A stretch of DNA of 64,000 nt from Gemmatimonas sp. Lineage in GTDB: Bacteria; Gemmatimonadota; Gemmatimonadetes; Gemmatimonadales; Gemmatimonadaceae. A program made the translations under genes and the position numbers. The stretch spans positions 1-64,000 of the forward strand of contig JAABRO010000060.1 of the NCBI GenBank assembly GCA_011390885.1, read 5' to 3'. The notes beneath the pieces are model-generated. The model worked only from the letters and a program-made list of their open reading frames with translations, was not told the DNA's origin and made no database searches. This document shows positions 42,588 to 51,059 of the stretch, piece by piece (within the stretch, counting starts at the first letter, position 1; each line of letters starts with the position of its first letter).

Positions 42588-43738
42588 CGCGAGGGCGGGG
42601 TATCGCGCACGCTGCGCGCCGTCGGCTGCTGTCGATCGCCCTCCTGCTGGTGGCGGCCTTCGCCGTGCATCCGACGACACTCGAGGCGCAGCGCGACGTG
42701 GTGCGCTCGGGGCGCGGCGCGACCGACGACTCGGTACTCCGCGGTGCCCTGCGCTTCGACGCGGGGCGATTCACCGTGGTGGCCTATCCGGGCGACGAGC
42801 GGCTGGCGCGCAGCGTGCTGCAGGCGGCCGGCGCGGCCGACAGCTTTCCCGGCCTGCCGCGCCCGTCCGCGCCGGTCCTGATCGCGATCGCCCCCGACGC
42901 CGACCGCTTTCGCGCCTGGGCGGGCCCAGCGGCGCCTGCGTGGGGTGCGGCCGTGGCGTTCCCGGCGCGGCAGCGGGTGGTCATGCAGGGGCGCCGCGCC
43001 GGCAGCGACGCCGGCGATCCGCTCGTGACGCTGCGGCATGAGCTGGCGCATCTGGCACTGTACGAAGCCCTGGGCGACCTGCCGCCGCGCTGGTTCGACG
43101 AGGGGTACGCCAGCGTCGCCGCCGGGGAGTGGGGGCGCGAGGAGGCGCTGGCGGCGAGCATCGGGCTGGCCGTACGCGGCACGCCCACCCTCGACGAGTT
43201 GGAGCTGCTGTTCTATCGCGGTGCGGGCGACGCCGAAATGGCGTACGCGCTGGCGCACCGGGCGGTGGCCGACCTGATGACGCTCGATCCGCAGCGCGGG
43301 CTCACGCTGTTCTTCCGGAACTGGAAGGCGACCCAGTCGTTCGAGGGGGCGGTGCGCCAGTCGTTCGGCGTGACCTCGCTCGGCTTCGAGCAGCAGTGGC
43401 AGCGTCAAACGCGGCGCCGGTACGGCGCGCTCGCGCTGCTGGCGAATCTGACGCTCGGCTTCGGCGTCTTTGCGGTGGTCCTGGGACCGTTCCTCTGGAA
43501 TCGGCGTCGGCGGGACAAGCGGCGCCTGGAGGCGCTGCGGGTGGCGGACGCCGCGCAGGAGGCGGCGCAGCGGGCGAGCGCGATCGAGGCGATGCTGGCG
43601 GCAGGGGTGCCGTCGGACGTGGCCGCGTCGCTGGCCGAGGACGTGGTGTCGGTGCTGCCGCAGGGACGGGGGGAGCCGGAGGGGCCGGTGGACGTCACCA
43701 GGTCGTCGACGCCGCCGCGCGTTGACAGCCCGACGTGA
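42584..43738 (+). CDS. Membrane-anchored HExxH peptidase (peptidase MA-like)
   Basis: A 384-residue putative zinc peptidase of the gluzincin/peptidase MA type. A signal peptide (RRRLLSIALLLVAAFAVHPT) leads an exported domain with the zinc motif LRHELAHLALYEALGD. The third-ligand Glu follows in PPRWFDEGYASVAAGEW, the spacing typical of the peptidase MA family. A C-terminal membrane segment (ALLANLTLGFGVFAVVLGPF) is followed by a cytoplasmic tail of about 80 residues. The catalytic site should therefore face the periplasm. GTG 42584 overlaps the TPR gene stop, tying it to the chemosensory run. Substrate unknown. Confidence 0.83.
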   Translation: MTRGRGIAHAARRRLLSIALLLVAAFAVHPTTLEAQRDVVRSGRGATDDSVLRGALRFDAGRFTVVAYPGDERLARSVLQAAGAADSFPGLPRPSAPVLIAIAPDADRFRAWAGPAAPAWGAAVAFPARQRVVMQGRRAGSDAGDPLVTLRHELAHLALYEALGDLPPRWFDEGYASVAAGEWGREEALAASIGLAVRGTPTLDELELLFYRGAGDAEMAYALAHRAVADLMTLDPQRGLTLFFRNWKATQSFEGAVRQSFGVTSLGFEQQWQRQTRRRYGALALLANLTLGFGVFAVVLGPFLWNRRRRDKRRLEALRVADAAQEAAQRASAIEAMLAAGVPSDVAASLAEDVVSVLPQGRGEPEGPVDVTRSSTPPRVDSPT

Positions 43739-43756
43739 GTCCCGTAGGGTGAGCGC

Positions 43757-43939
43757 GTGACAACGGAGCCTCTCGATCGCGAACGCCCACCGCGCCGTCC
43801 CCTGGTCTGGTGGGGGGCGTGTGTGCTGCTGCTCGCCATCGGGTACGCCGATCTCTGGCGGGGCGGGGTGACGATCGGCCCCGTGTGCCTCGTGCTGGCC
43901 TACGGGGCGGCGGTGCCGATCGCGATCCTTCGGGGTTGA
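43757..43939 (+). CDS. Small hypothetical membrane protein (60 residues)
   Basis: A 60-residue protein starting at GTG 43757, with a charged N-terminus (MTTEPLDRERPPRRP) and two short hydrophobic stretches (LVWWGACVLLLAIGYADLW and IGPVCLVLAYGAAVPIAIL). It follows the HExxH peptidase by 18 bases on the same strand and is the last gene before the tRNA. Such small two-helix proteins are common beside larger membrane proteins. No family was recognised, and coding status rests on composition and context. Confidence 0.55.
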   Translation: MTTEPLDRERPPRRPLVWWGACVLLLAIGYADLWRGGVTIGPVCLVLAYGAAVPIAILRG

Positions 43940-44007
43940 GTCGCACCGGGAACAGTCCGAACCGCTCAACGGTATGAGAGAGGTAGCCGTTGGAGGGTGG
44001 TCCCGCC

Positions 44008-44081
44008 GGGCGAATAGCTCAGTTGGTTAGAGCGCCTGTCTTACACACAGGATGTCGGGGGTTCGAGTCCCTCTTCGCCCA
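44008..44081 (+). tRNA. tRNA-Val (anticodon TAC)
   Basis: A complete cloverleaf. The acceptor stem is GGGCGAA/TTCGCCC, the D-arm includes AGCTCAGTTGGTTAGAGC, and the anticodon stem-loop is CCTGT-CTTACAC-ACAGG with anticodon TAC. The T-arm is GGGGGTTCGAGTCCCTC-like, with discriminator A at 44081. The CCA end is not encoded (ACT follows). It decodes GTA valine codons, with wobble at other GTN codons. Confidence 0.97.
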
Positions 44082-44291
44082 CTGGTCGGTGCATCGAACG
44101 CGCAGTTCGGTCCCGATCCCTCACAACGAGACGATAGCGCAGGATGGCTTGCCATGCGTGTCGTGACGAGGCAACTTCCCCAGTTCTATGAGAACAGCCG
44201 GTCGATCGTCGGTCGGCGTTCCGCTCGTCCTGCCCATGCATTCGCGCGGCTGGGCATCTCGAACCGGATTCACGGTGCGGAGGCTACGACT

Positions 44292-45998
44292 TTGATCGCT
44301 CGGTCATTCCATTCGCTGCTCGCTGGTGTCAGCACGCTGGCACTCCTTGGCGTCTCCGCCACGTTGTCCGCGCAGGCGGCGCCGCGTCCGGCCCACCCGG
44401 ACGCCAAGTGGATGCTCGTCGAGGTGTTCAAGGCGGGCGGGCTGCCGGAGAAGGAACTCGGCAGCAAGGCGGCGGATGCGATGCGGCGCCGCATCGGTCG
44501 CGAGATCCCGTCCAAGGAGGTCTATCTCGTCCCCAAGGAAGAGATGAAGGCCATCCTCGAGGCCTCGGGCTTCCCGGCCGACGTGCCCCTCGAGCCGCAC
44601 GATGCGCGCGCCCTCGCGTCGCAGCTGCGCGCCGACGAGTACATCACCGGCGAGGTGATCAAGAACGACACCAGCTACACGGTGGCCGCCAACCTCGTGC
44701 TCACCCGCGACAACTCGCTGGTGCAGCCGCTCGGTGAGTTCACGACCAAGAAGTACGACCAGGCGATCGAGCAGCTCGCCGCGGAACTCGAGCTGGCCCG
44801 CGCCCAGCTCGCCTTCGAGCAGCGTTGCGTGAACTCGGCGCGCTCGCGGGAGTGGGATGCCGCCGCCGCCGCCGCGCGTGAGGGCATTGCCGCCTATCCG
44901 AAGGCCGTGCTGGCGCGCGTCTGCCTCGCCAACGTGATGGTCGAGCAGAAGGCGAGCAACGACGAGCTGCTCAAGATCTCGCGCGAGATCGTGGACATCA
45001 ATCCGAACAGCCGTCCGGGACTCGCCCTCAAGGCGCAGGCGCTGCGCGCGCTCGACATGCAGGACTCGGCGATCACCACGCTCACCACGCTGCTCGCCAC
45101 CAACCCGAATGACGCCCGCCTGCAGAAGGACGTGATCGACGCGATCACCGCCTTCGGCAACCCGCGCATCGCGCGCCCGATCGTGGAAGAGGCCGTGGCG
45201 CGGAACCCGGGCGACGCCGATCTGCTGCGCCTCCGCTGGCTGATCCTGCTCGCGGTGCGCGACTTCAAGGAAGCGTTCGAGGCCGGTGACGATCTCGTGC
45301 GGCTCGACACGGCGTTCGCCGACACCACGTACTTCATCCGCACGGCGGCGGCCTACGCGGCCGACAGCCAGCCGCAGAAGGCGGCCGAGACGGCGGCGCG
45401 CGGCGTGGCCAAGTTCGCCGACAATGGCTCGCTCAACTACACGCTCGTCGCAGCGCTGCGTTCGTCGGGGCAGCTGCAGCAGGCGCTCGAGGTGCTCAAC
45501 AAGGCCACGAGCAGCGGTGTCGCCATCGAGGACGCCGGCCTGCTGCGCGTCACGCTCATGAAGGACCTCGGCGACAATGACGGCGCGCTGGCCACGGCGC
45601 GCGAGCTCATCGCCAAGGGTGACTCGAGCCCGGCGATCGTGGTGCTGTCCATCGGCAACACGCTCTTCCAGGCGGCTTCGGCCGACTCCACGATCGGCTT
45701 TGCCAAGTCCATCGAGGTGCTCAAGTACGCCGATGAAGTGAACAAGGGCGAGCAGCGGGTGCAGGCCAAGTTCCTGTTCGGCGCCGCCAACGCGCTGGCC
45801 GCTCGCGCCCTCGTGCAGGAGGCGGCCGCCAAGCGGGATTGCGCCATGGCGCGCCAGTCCAAGGATTACCTCGTGGAGGCGCAGATCAACCTGCCGGCCG
45901 GCGGCTCCTTCGCGCCGCAGCAGGCCCAGCAGTACATCGCGCTGGCCATGCAGCTCGACGGATTCGCCGACCAGGTGATCGCGGCCGTCTGCAAGTAA
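44292..45998 (+). CDS. Secreted TPR protein with N-terminal CsgG/TolB-like region
   Basis: A 568-residue exported protein. TTG 44292 is chosen because GGAGG (44279-44283) lies eight bases upstream and a signal peptide begins at once (SFHSLLAGVSTLALLGVSAT, LSAQA). Residues 35-165 form an alpha/beta region (WMLVEVFKAGGLPEKELGSK, YLVPKEEMKAILEASG, DEYITGEVIKNDTSYTVAAN) that resembles the CsgG/FlgT/TolB-N style. The rest is a series of TPR-like helices (LALKAQALRALDMQDSAITT, YTLVAALRSSGQLQQALEVL). A Cys pair near the end (AAAKRDCAMARQ, IAAVCK) may form a disulfide. An in-frame ATG at 44154 is rejected for lack of a signal peptide. Function unknown. Confidence 0.85.
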   Translation: MIARSFHSLLAGVSTLALLGVSATLSAQAAPRPAHPDAKWMLVEVFKAGGLPEKELGSKAADAMRRRIGREIPSKEVYLVPKEEMKAILEASGFPADVPLEPHDARALASQLRADEYITGEVIKNDTSYTVAANLVLTRDNSLVQPLGEFTTKKYDQAIEQLAAELELARAQLAFEQRCVNSARSREWDAAAAAAREGIAAYPKAVLARVCLANVMVEQKASNDELLKISREIVDINPNSRPGLALKAQALRALDMQDSAITTLTTLLATNPNDARLQKDVIDAITAFGNPRIARPIVEEAVARNPGDADLLRLRWLILLAVRDFKEAFEAGDDLVRLDTAFADTTYFIRTAAAYAADSQPQKAAETAARGVAKFADNGSLNYTLVAALRSSGQLQQALEVLNKATSSGVAIEDAGLLRVTLMKDLGDNDGALATARELIAKGDSSPAIVVLSIGNTLFQAASADSTIGFAKSIEVLKYADEVNKGEQRVQAKFLFGAANALAARALVQEAAAKRDCAMARQSKDYLVEAQINLPAGGSFAPQQAQQYIALAMQLDGFADQVIAAVCK

Positions 45999-46021
45999 GG
46001 CAGTTTCCGCGCTTCGGCGCA

Positions 46022-46057
46022 CACGGGCCCGCCGTCGCTTTCGACGGCGGGCCCGTG
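46022..46057 (+). terminator. Strong hairpin terminator with CGTGCATCTTTCCG tail
   Basis: A perfect 16-bp stem (ACGGGCCCGCCGTCG core) with loop CTTT, 23 bases after the secreted TPR gene stop. The tail CGTGCATCTTTCCG is the same 14 bases that follow the hairpin at 18308-18343. It insulates the division cluster from upstream transcription. The rsmH promoter should lie in the 65 bases after it, but none was clear. Confidence 0.85.
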
Positions 46058-46122
46058 CATCTTTCCGGGGCCTGTCGTCGACCCCTGCTGCTCGTCCGAT
46101 TCCTCTGCCCGCTCCATCGCCC

Positions 46123-47073
46123 GTGACCCCGGTCCGTTCCGCATCTGCCGGCCGCCCCGGCGTCTACCACGTGCCCGTGCTGCTCGAGCCCGTGCTGACC
46201 CTGCTCGGCAATGCGGAGACGGTCCTCGACTGCACCCTCGGTGGCGGCGGGCACTCGGCCGCGCTCGTGGAGCACGGCGCGCGCGTCACGGGTGTGGATC
46301 GCGACCCACGAGCCCTCGCGGCCGCCCGCGAACGTCTGGTCGACGCCGAGCGCGCGGGCCGCTTCCGCGCCCTGCTCGGCAACTACGCCAACCTCGATGG
46401 TGCCGGGCTCGCCGCTGCCGAGCGCTTCGACGGCATCCTGCTCGATCTGGGCGTGTCGTCGCACCAGTTCGACGATCCCGGGCGCGGCTTCACGTTCCGC
46501 GAAGGCGCGCCGCTCGACATGCGCATGGGCGACGATGCGGCGCTCGACGCCGCGGGACTGCTCAACACCGTCGACGAAGTGGACCTGTCGGCGCTGCTGC
46601 GCAACTTCGCCGACGAACCGCGTGCCGCGCGGCTCGCGCGCGAGATCGTGCGTCGTCGCGAGCGCCGCGCGTTCGCCACGGCGGACGATCTCGTCGATGC
46701 GATCCGTGCCGTGCTCGGCCCGCGCAGCGGACCGCCCGATTTCGCGCGCATCTTCCAGGCGGTGCGCATCGCCGTGAACGACGAACTCGCCGGCCTCGAG
46801 CGCGCGCTGCCCGCCCTGCGCGACCGGCTCAACCCGGATGGGGTGCTGGCCGTGATCAGCTATCACTCGGGCGAAGATCGGCTGGTCAAGCACGCCTTTC
46901 GCGAGTGGAGCCGGGCCTGCACCTGTCCGCCGCGGCAGCCGATGTGCACCTGCGGCGGCGTGGCGCCGGGCGAGGTGCTCACGCGGCGTGCGATCGTGGC
47001 CGATGAGGCGGAGGTCGCGGACAACGCGCGGGCGCGCAGCGCAAAGCTGCGGGCGTGGCGGCGCGGGGCGTGA
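46123..47073 (+). CDS. rsmH: 16S rRNA (cytosine1402-N4)-methyltransferase RsmH
   Basis: A 316-residue SAM-dependent methyltransferase that modifies C1402 in the ribosomal P site; it is the usual head gene of division clusters (mraW). Motifs: YHVPVLLEPVLTLL, LDCTLGGGGHSAALVEHGA (SAM site), VDRDPRALAAARERL, ILLDLGVSSHQFDDPGRGFT, PLDMRMG and VISYHSGEDRLVKHAFREW. Four Cys residues cluster near the end (ACTCPPRQPMCTCGG). GTG 46123 was taken as start. mraZ is not present immediately upstream. It is coupled to ftsL by a GTGA overlap. Confidence 0.96.
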   Translation: MTPVRSASAGRPGVYHVPVLLEPVLTLLGNAETVLDCTLGGGGHSAALVEHGARVTGVDRDPRALAAARERLVDAERAGRFRALLGNYANLDGAGLAAAERFDGILLDLGVSSHQFDDPGRGFTFREGAPLDMRMGDDAALDAAGLLNTVDEVDLSALLRNFADEPRAARLAREIVRRRERRAFATADDLVDAIRAVLGPRSGPPDFARIFQAVRIAVNDELAGLERALPALRDRLNPDGVLAVISYHSGEDRLVKHAFREWSRACTCPPRQPMCTCGGVAPGEVLTRRAIVADEAEVADNARARSAKLRAWRRGA

Positions 47074-47402
47074 GCGCGCGCCGTTCCTCCACGTCCGCGT
47101 CGCGGGCGGGCCGGTGGCTCGCGATCGGCCTGCTTGCGTTCGTTGCGACGGCTGTTATCGTGGTCTGGCGTCGCGGGCGTGGCTTCGCGGAAGAGCAGCG
47201 GATCGTGGCCCTCGACCGTGAGCGGCGCGACCTCGACGCGCAGCGCATCTCGCTCGAGGGCGAGCTGCAGCGCGCGACGAGCGCCGATCGCATCGCGGCC
47301 GCGGCGTCGCGTCGCCTCGGCCTGCGCGCGCCTTCCGACTCGCAGATCATCACGTTGATCCGGGCGCGTGGTGCCGGAGCCACGGTCGCCGACACCCCGT
47401 AA
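47070..47402 (+). CDS. ftsL: FtsL-like cell-division protein
   Basis: A 110-residue bitopic protein with a short basic cytoplasmic N-terminus and one membrane helix (WLAIGLLAFVATAVIVVWRR). A periplasmic coiled coil follows (EEQRIVALDRERRDLDAQRI), with a short end (LGLRAPSDSQIITL). Sequence is typically poorly conserved in FtsL, so the call rests on size, topology, the LGLR..P motif and position between rsmH and ftsI. FtsL joins FtsQ and FtsB to activate FtsWI. GTG 47070 overlaps the rsmH stop; an in-frame GTG at 47055 is possible. Confidence 0.82.
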   Translation: MSARRSSTSASRAGRWLAIGLLAFVATAVIVVWRRGRGFAEEQRIVALDRERRDLDAQRISLEGELQRATSADRIAAAASRRLGLRAPSDSQIITLIRARGAGATVADTP

Positions 47403-47412
47403 CCCGTCGCTC

Positions 47413-49488
47413 GTGAGCGATTCGTCCACTCCGTCCGTCGCGGATAGCGTGCGGCCCTCTCGGCCGCGCGCCGTGCTGCTGCACCTCTCGCTCGTCGTCT
47501 TTGCGCTCGCCCTGCTCGGGAAGGCGGCGCGCGTGCAGCTGCTCGACGGCGACCGGTGGGCGGCGGAGGCGGAGAAGCAGCACATGGTCGTGGCCGCGCT
47601 GCCCGCCCCGCGCGGGACCATCGTGGACGACCGGGGGGAGCCCGTCGCGATCAGTCGCGAGGTGCTGCGCCTGACGATCGCGCCCAACCAGGTGCGGCCG
47701 CCCTCGGCGAAGCGCAACGATCGCGACTCGCTCGCCAAGGAGCTGCGTGCGCTCGGCGTGTCGCGCGCGGTCATCGCGAAGGCGCTCGATTCCACGCGCA
47801 AGTACGTGGCGGTGCCGGGGGTGTTCCTCCCCAGCGATGCGCGCAAGGTCATGGCGCTGCGCGGCGTGCGCGCCGACTGGACCATGCAGCGGCTCCCTTC
47901 CGGTTCCCACGGACTGCAGCGTCTCGTGGGCGCGCTCGACGCGACCGGCAAGGCGCAGAGCGGCCTCGAGCGGGCCCTCGATTCGCTGCTCACCGGCACG
48001 CAGGGCGAGCGGCGCGCGGTGCGCGATCGGCGTGGCCGCGCGCCGTGGGATTCGCCGTCCGGCTCCCGAGTGAACGCGCGCCCCGGCCACACCGTGCAGC
48101 TCACGGTGAATCGGCGATTGCAGGAACTCATCGAGCGCGAGCTGCTCGACGCCATGGAGCGCACGGGGGCATCCGGTGGTGACCTGGTCGTCATGGATCC
48201 CAATGACGGCGCCATCCTCGCACTCGCCGGTGCGCGCAAGGGGCGCATTGCGCCATCCGTCACGCCGCTCACGGAGCCCTACCAGCCGGGTTCGGTGCTC
48301 AAGCCCATGTTCGTGGCCTGGCTCATGGATCAGGGACGCACGCGGCCGTCGGAGATGCTGAACACGGAGAACGGCTCGTATCGCCTCAACGGCACGACCT
48401 TCTCCGACGAGCACAAGGAAGCGGCGATGTCCGTGTTCGACGTCGTACGCTGGTCGAGCAACGTGGGCACGGTGAAGCTGGTCACGGAGCGCATGGAGCC
48501 GAGCGAGGAGTACGAGCTGCTTCGCGACTACGGCTTCGGCGTGTCCACCGGCCTCCCGTATCCTTCGGAGTCGCGCGGCCAGCTGCGCGACCCCAGCCGA
48601 TGGAGTGCGCCCTCCGCCGCGTCGCTGTCCATTGGCTACGAGTTGCAGGTCACGCCGGTGCAGCTCGCGGCTGCCTACTCGGCGATCGCGAATGGCGGCG
48701 AAATGCTCGAGCCCGCGCTCGTGCGCGAGATCCGCACCGCCGACGGTCAGTCGGTGTTCCGGCACGAGCGGCGCGTGCTGCGCCGCGTCGCCACGAAGGA
48801 GAGTGCGGCCGAGGTGCGCGCCATGCTGAAGGCGGTGGTGGACAGCGGCACCGGACGCGCCGCCGGGCTCGCGGCCTTCGAGGTGGGGGGCAAGAGCGGC
48901 ACGGCGCGGCGCGTGGTGAACGGTCGGTACTCACGCGACGACTACGACGCCACCTTTGCCGGCATGTTTCCCATGTCCGATCCCCAGCTCGTGATCGTGG
49001 CGCGCCTCATCGAGCCGCGCACGCAGATCTTTGGCGGCCTCGTGGCTGGCCCGATGGTGCGGGAAGTGCTGCTCGGGGCCATGGCCGCGAGCGACGCGGC
49101 GCTCGACCTCAAGGTGTTGGCGCGCGTCGCCAAGGCGGTCGAGCTGCCGTCGGTCTCCGACTCCGCGCCTCCCGTGCGGGTGCTGTCGGCGCGCGACGAG
49201 CCGGCCCTCCCCGAGCTGGATGCGGTGCCGCCGCCGCGCGAGGTCGCGCCCTCCCCCGGGCGTGTGGTCGTCACCCTGCCGTTCGCCGCCGAGCAGGAGG
49301 CGGCCGGACCACGCGCGCTCACGCCGGTGCCCTCGGTGCGCGGCCTCTCGGTGCGCGAGGCGGTGCGCACGCTCCACGCGGCGGGCTTCCAGGTGAAACT
49401 CGCGCGCGGCGTGCGCGGCCGCACGCAACCCGCGGCGGGCGCCTCGGCGCGCGAAGGCTCCCTCGTGGTGTTGGAGCGCGGATCATGA
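47413..49488 (+). CDS. ftsI: Division-type class B penicillin-binding protein with PASTA domain
   Basis: A 691-residue septal transpeptidase. A single N-terminal membrane anchor (AVLLHLSLVVFALALLGKAA) is followed by the class B dimerisation domain (RGTIVDDRGEPVAISREVL). The transpeptidase motifs are SVLK (Ser294), SSN (348-350) and KSGT (494-497). At the C-terminus lies one PASTA domain (VPSVRGLSVREAVRTLHAAG), a module of Gram-positive and SpoVD-type PBPs that binds muropeptides or beta-lactams. GTG 47413 is preferred; GTG 47368 would overlap ftsL by 35 bases. It overlaps murE by ATGA. Confidence 0.94.
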   Translation: MSDSSTPSVADSVRPSRPRAVLLHLSLVVFALALLGKAARVQLLDGDRWAAEAEKQHMVVAALPAPRGTIVDDRGEPVAISREVLRLTIAPNQVRPPSAKRNDRDSLAKELRALGVSRAVIAKALDSTRKYVAVPGVFLPSDARKVMALRGVRADWTMQRLPSGSHGLQRLVGALDATGKAQSGLERALDSLLTGTQGERRAVRDRRGRAPWDSPSGSRVNARPGHTVQLTVNRRLQELIERELLDAMERTGASGGDLVVMDPNDGAILALAGARKGRIAPSVTPLTEPYQPGSVLKPMFVAWLMDQGRTRPSEMLNTENGSYRLNGTTFSDEHKEAAMSVFDVVRWSSNVGTVKLVTERMEPSEEYELLRDYGFGVSTGLPYPSESRGQLRDPSRWSAPSAASLSIGYELQVTPVQLAAAYSAIANGGEMLEPALVREIRTADGQSVFRHERRVLRRVATKESAAEVRAMLKAVVDSGTGRAAGLAAFEVGGKSGTARRVVNGRYSRDDYDATFAGMFPMSDPQLVIVARLIEPRTQIFGGLVAGPMVREVLLGAMAASDAALDLKVLARVAKAVELPSVSDSAPPVRVLSARDEPALPELDAVPPPREVAPSPGRVVVTLPFAAEQEAAGPRALTPVPSVRGLSVREAVRTLHAAGFQVKLARGVRGRTQPAAGASAREGSLVVLERGS

Positions 49489-51059
49489 GTGGCCGCGTCA
49501 TCGACACCGCCACCCTCGTCGAGGCGCTGCGCAGTGCCGAGCTGCTGGCCACCGAGCCGCCGCGGCTGCCGGAGCGCGTGACCGGTCTCGCCGACGACAG
49601 TCGCGCGGTGTCTCGCGGTGGTGCGTTCGTGGCCGTGCGCGGCTCCACCATCGATGGGCACGCCTTCGTGCGCGACGCCACGGGTCGAGGCGCCAGCGTG
49701 GTGTTCGCCGAGGACCACGTGCAGTGCGAGGTGCCCGTCGTGCGCGTGCGCGAGGGGCGCCGCGCGGCCGCGCTGCTGGCCGCCGCGTTCTACGACCGGC
49801 CGGCCGAGCGCTTGCGGCTCGTCGGGGTGACCGGCACCAACGGCAAGACGACCACGGTACACCTCGTGCGTGCCCTGCTGGCGCAGGCGGGCACGCCCAG
49901 CGCCTCCGTCGGCACGCTCGGGGTGCTGATCGGACGCGATGGTGAGGCCATGCCGGGCGGGCAGGGGCTCACCACGCCCGGTCCCATCGAAATGCAGCGC
50001 CTGCTGCGGGTGCTGGTCGACGCCGGCGTGCGCGTGGCCGCGCTCGAGGTGTCGTCGCATGCGCTCGACCAGTCGCGCGTGGAGGGCGTGGCCTTCGACG
50101 TGGCGGTGTTCACGAGCTTCTCGCGTGACCACCTCGACTATCATGCGACGATGCAAGCGTATTTCGACGCGAAGGCCCGCCTGGTTGGACTGCTCAAGCC
50201 CGACGGCGTCGCGGTGGTGAACGCCGCCGAGCCGGCCTGGCGCGCCCTTCCCACGCCGCCCCGCCTGCTGCGCTTTCATGCGGGCATCGGGGAGCGACCG
50301 GAGGCGGCGGCCGATGCCACGCTGCGCGCTGAGCAGGTGGTGTACGACGCGCGCGGCAGCCGGTTCGACCTGGTGGCGCGCGACGGCTCGCCTCACGGCC
50401 TGCACGCGACGGCGCGCCTCCCGCTGTTGGGTGACTTCAACGTGACCAACGCCACCGGGGCGGTGGCCACGGCGTGGGCGCTCGGCCTGCCGCTGCCGGT
50501 GCTCGCCGAGGCGTTGGCGCAGGTGCCGCAGGTGCCCGGGCGGCTGGAGCGGCTGCACGATGCGCCCACGGTGCTGCGCGACTACGCGCACACGCCGGAT
50601 GCGCTCGAGCGCGCGCTGCAGGCCGTGCGCCCCTTTGCGCGCACCGAGTCGGGCGCGAGCACGCGCGTGCACGTGGTGTTCGGCTGCGGCGGCGATCGCG
50701 ATCGTGGCAAGCGCCCGGAGATGGGCGCGATCGCCGAACGCCTCGCGGACGCCGTGATCCTCACGAGCGACAATCCGCGCACCGAGAATCCGGAGCGCAT
50801 TCTCGACGACATCGAGGCGGGCATGCATCGCGGCGCCGAGGCGCCGCCGATGGTGCGCATCGAGGACCGGCGCGACGCCATCGCCTTCGCGCTGCGCAGC
50901 GCCGCGCCGCACGACGTCGTGCTGCTCGCCGGCAAGGGGCACGAGACGTACCAGGTGCGCGGCACGGAGAAGCTGCCGTTCGATGAAGCGGAGATCGTGG
51001 CCGACCTCGTGCGCGAGGCCTCGGGCGGTCGTTCCCCTGGTGACGAGGTGGTGGCATGA
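49485..51059 (+). CDS. murE: UDP-MurNAc-Ala-Glu:meso-diaminopimelate ligase
   Basis: A 524-residue cytoplasmic Mur ligase adding the third residue of the stem peptide. The ATP loop is GVTGTNGKTTTVHLVRALL. LTTPGPIEMQRLLR and LEVSSHALDQSRVEG are MurE-specific. The carbamylated-Lys region is YFDAKARL. VLRDYAHTPDALERAL and VFGCGGDRDRGKRPEMG follow. The residues choosing the amino acid read TSDNPRTENP; DNPR is the meso-diaminopimelate form. The cell wall is thus of the DAP type. It overlaps ftsI and murF by four bases each. Confidence 0.96.
   Translation: MSGRVIDTATLVEALRSAELLATEPPRLPERVTGLADDSRAVSRGGAFVAVRGSTIDGHAFVRDATGRGASVVFAEDHVQCEVPVVRVREGRRAAALLAAAFYDRPAERLRLVGVTGTNGKTTTVHLVRALLAQAGTPSASVGTLGVLIGRDGEAMPGGQGLTTPGPIEMQRLLRVLVDAGVRVAALEVSSHALDQSRVEGVAFDVAVFTSFSRDHLDYHATMQAYFDAKARLVGLLKPDGVAVVNAAEPAWRALPTPPRLLRFHAGIGERPEAAADATLRAEQVVYDARGSRFDLVARDGSPHGLHATARLPLLGDFNVTNATGAVATAWALGLPLPVLAEALAQVPQVPGRLERLHDAPTVLRDYAHTPDALERALQAVRPFARTESGASTRVHVVFGCGGDRDRGKRPEMGAIAERLADAVILTSDNPRTENPERILDDIEAGMHRGAEAPPMVRIEDRRDAIAFALRSAAPHDVVLLAGKGHETYQVRGTEKLPFDEAEIVADLVREASGGRSPGDEVVA

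Noticed and set aside
44041-44241. 66-codon minus-strand frame ending GEEGLEPPTSCV
   Set aside because: The end of the frame is antisense to the tRNA-Val gene. This string is a well-known false-protein signature produced by tRNA genes.
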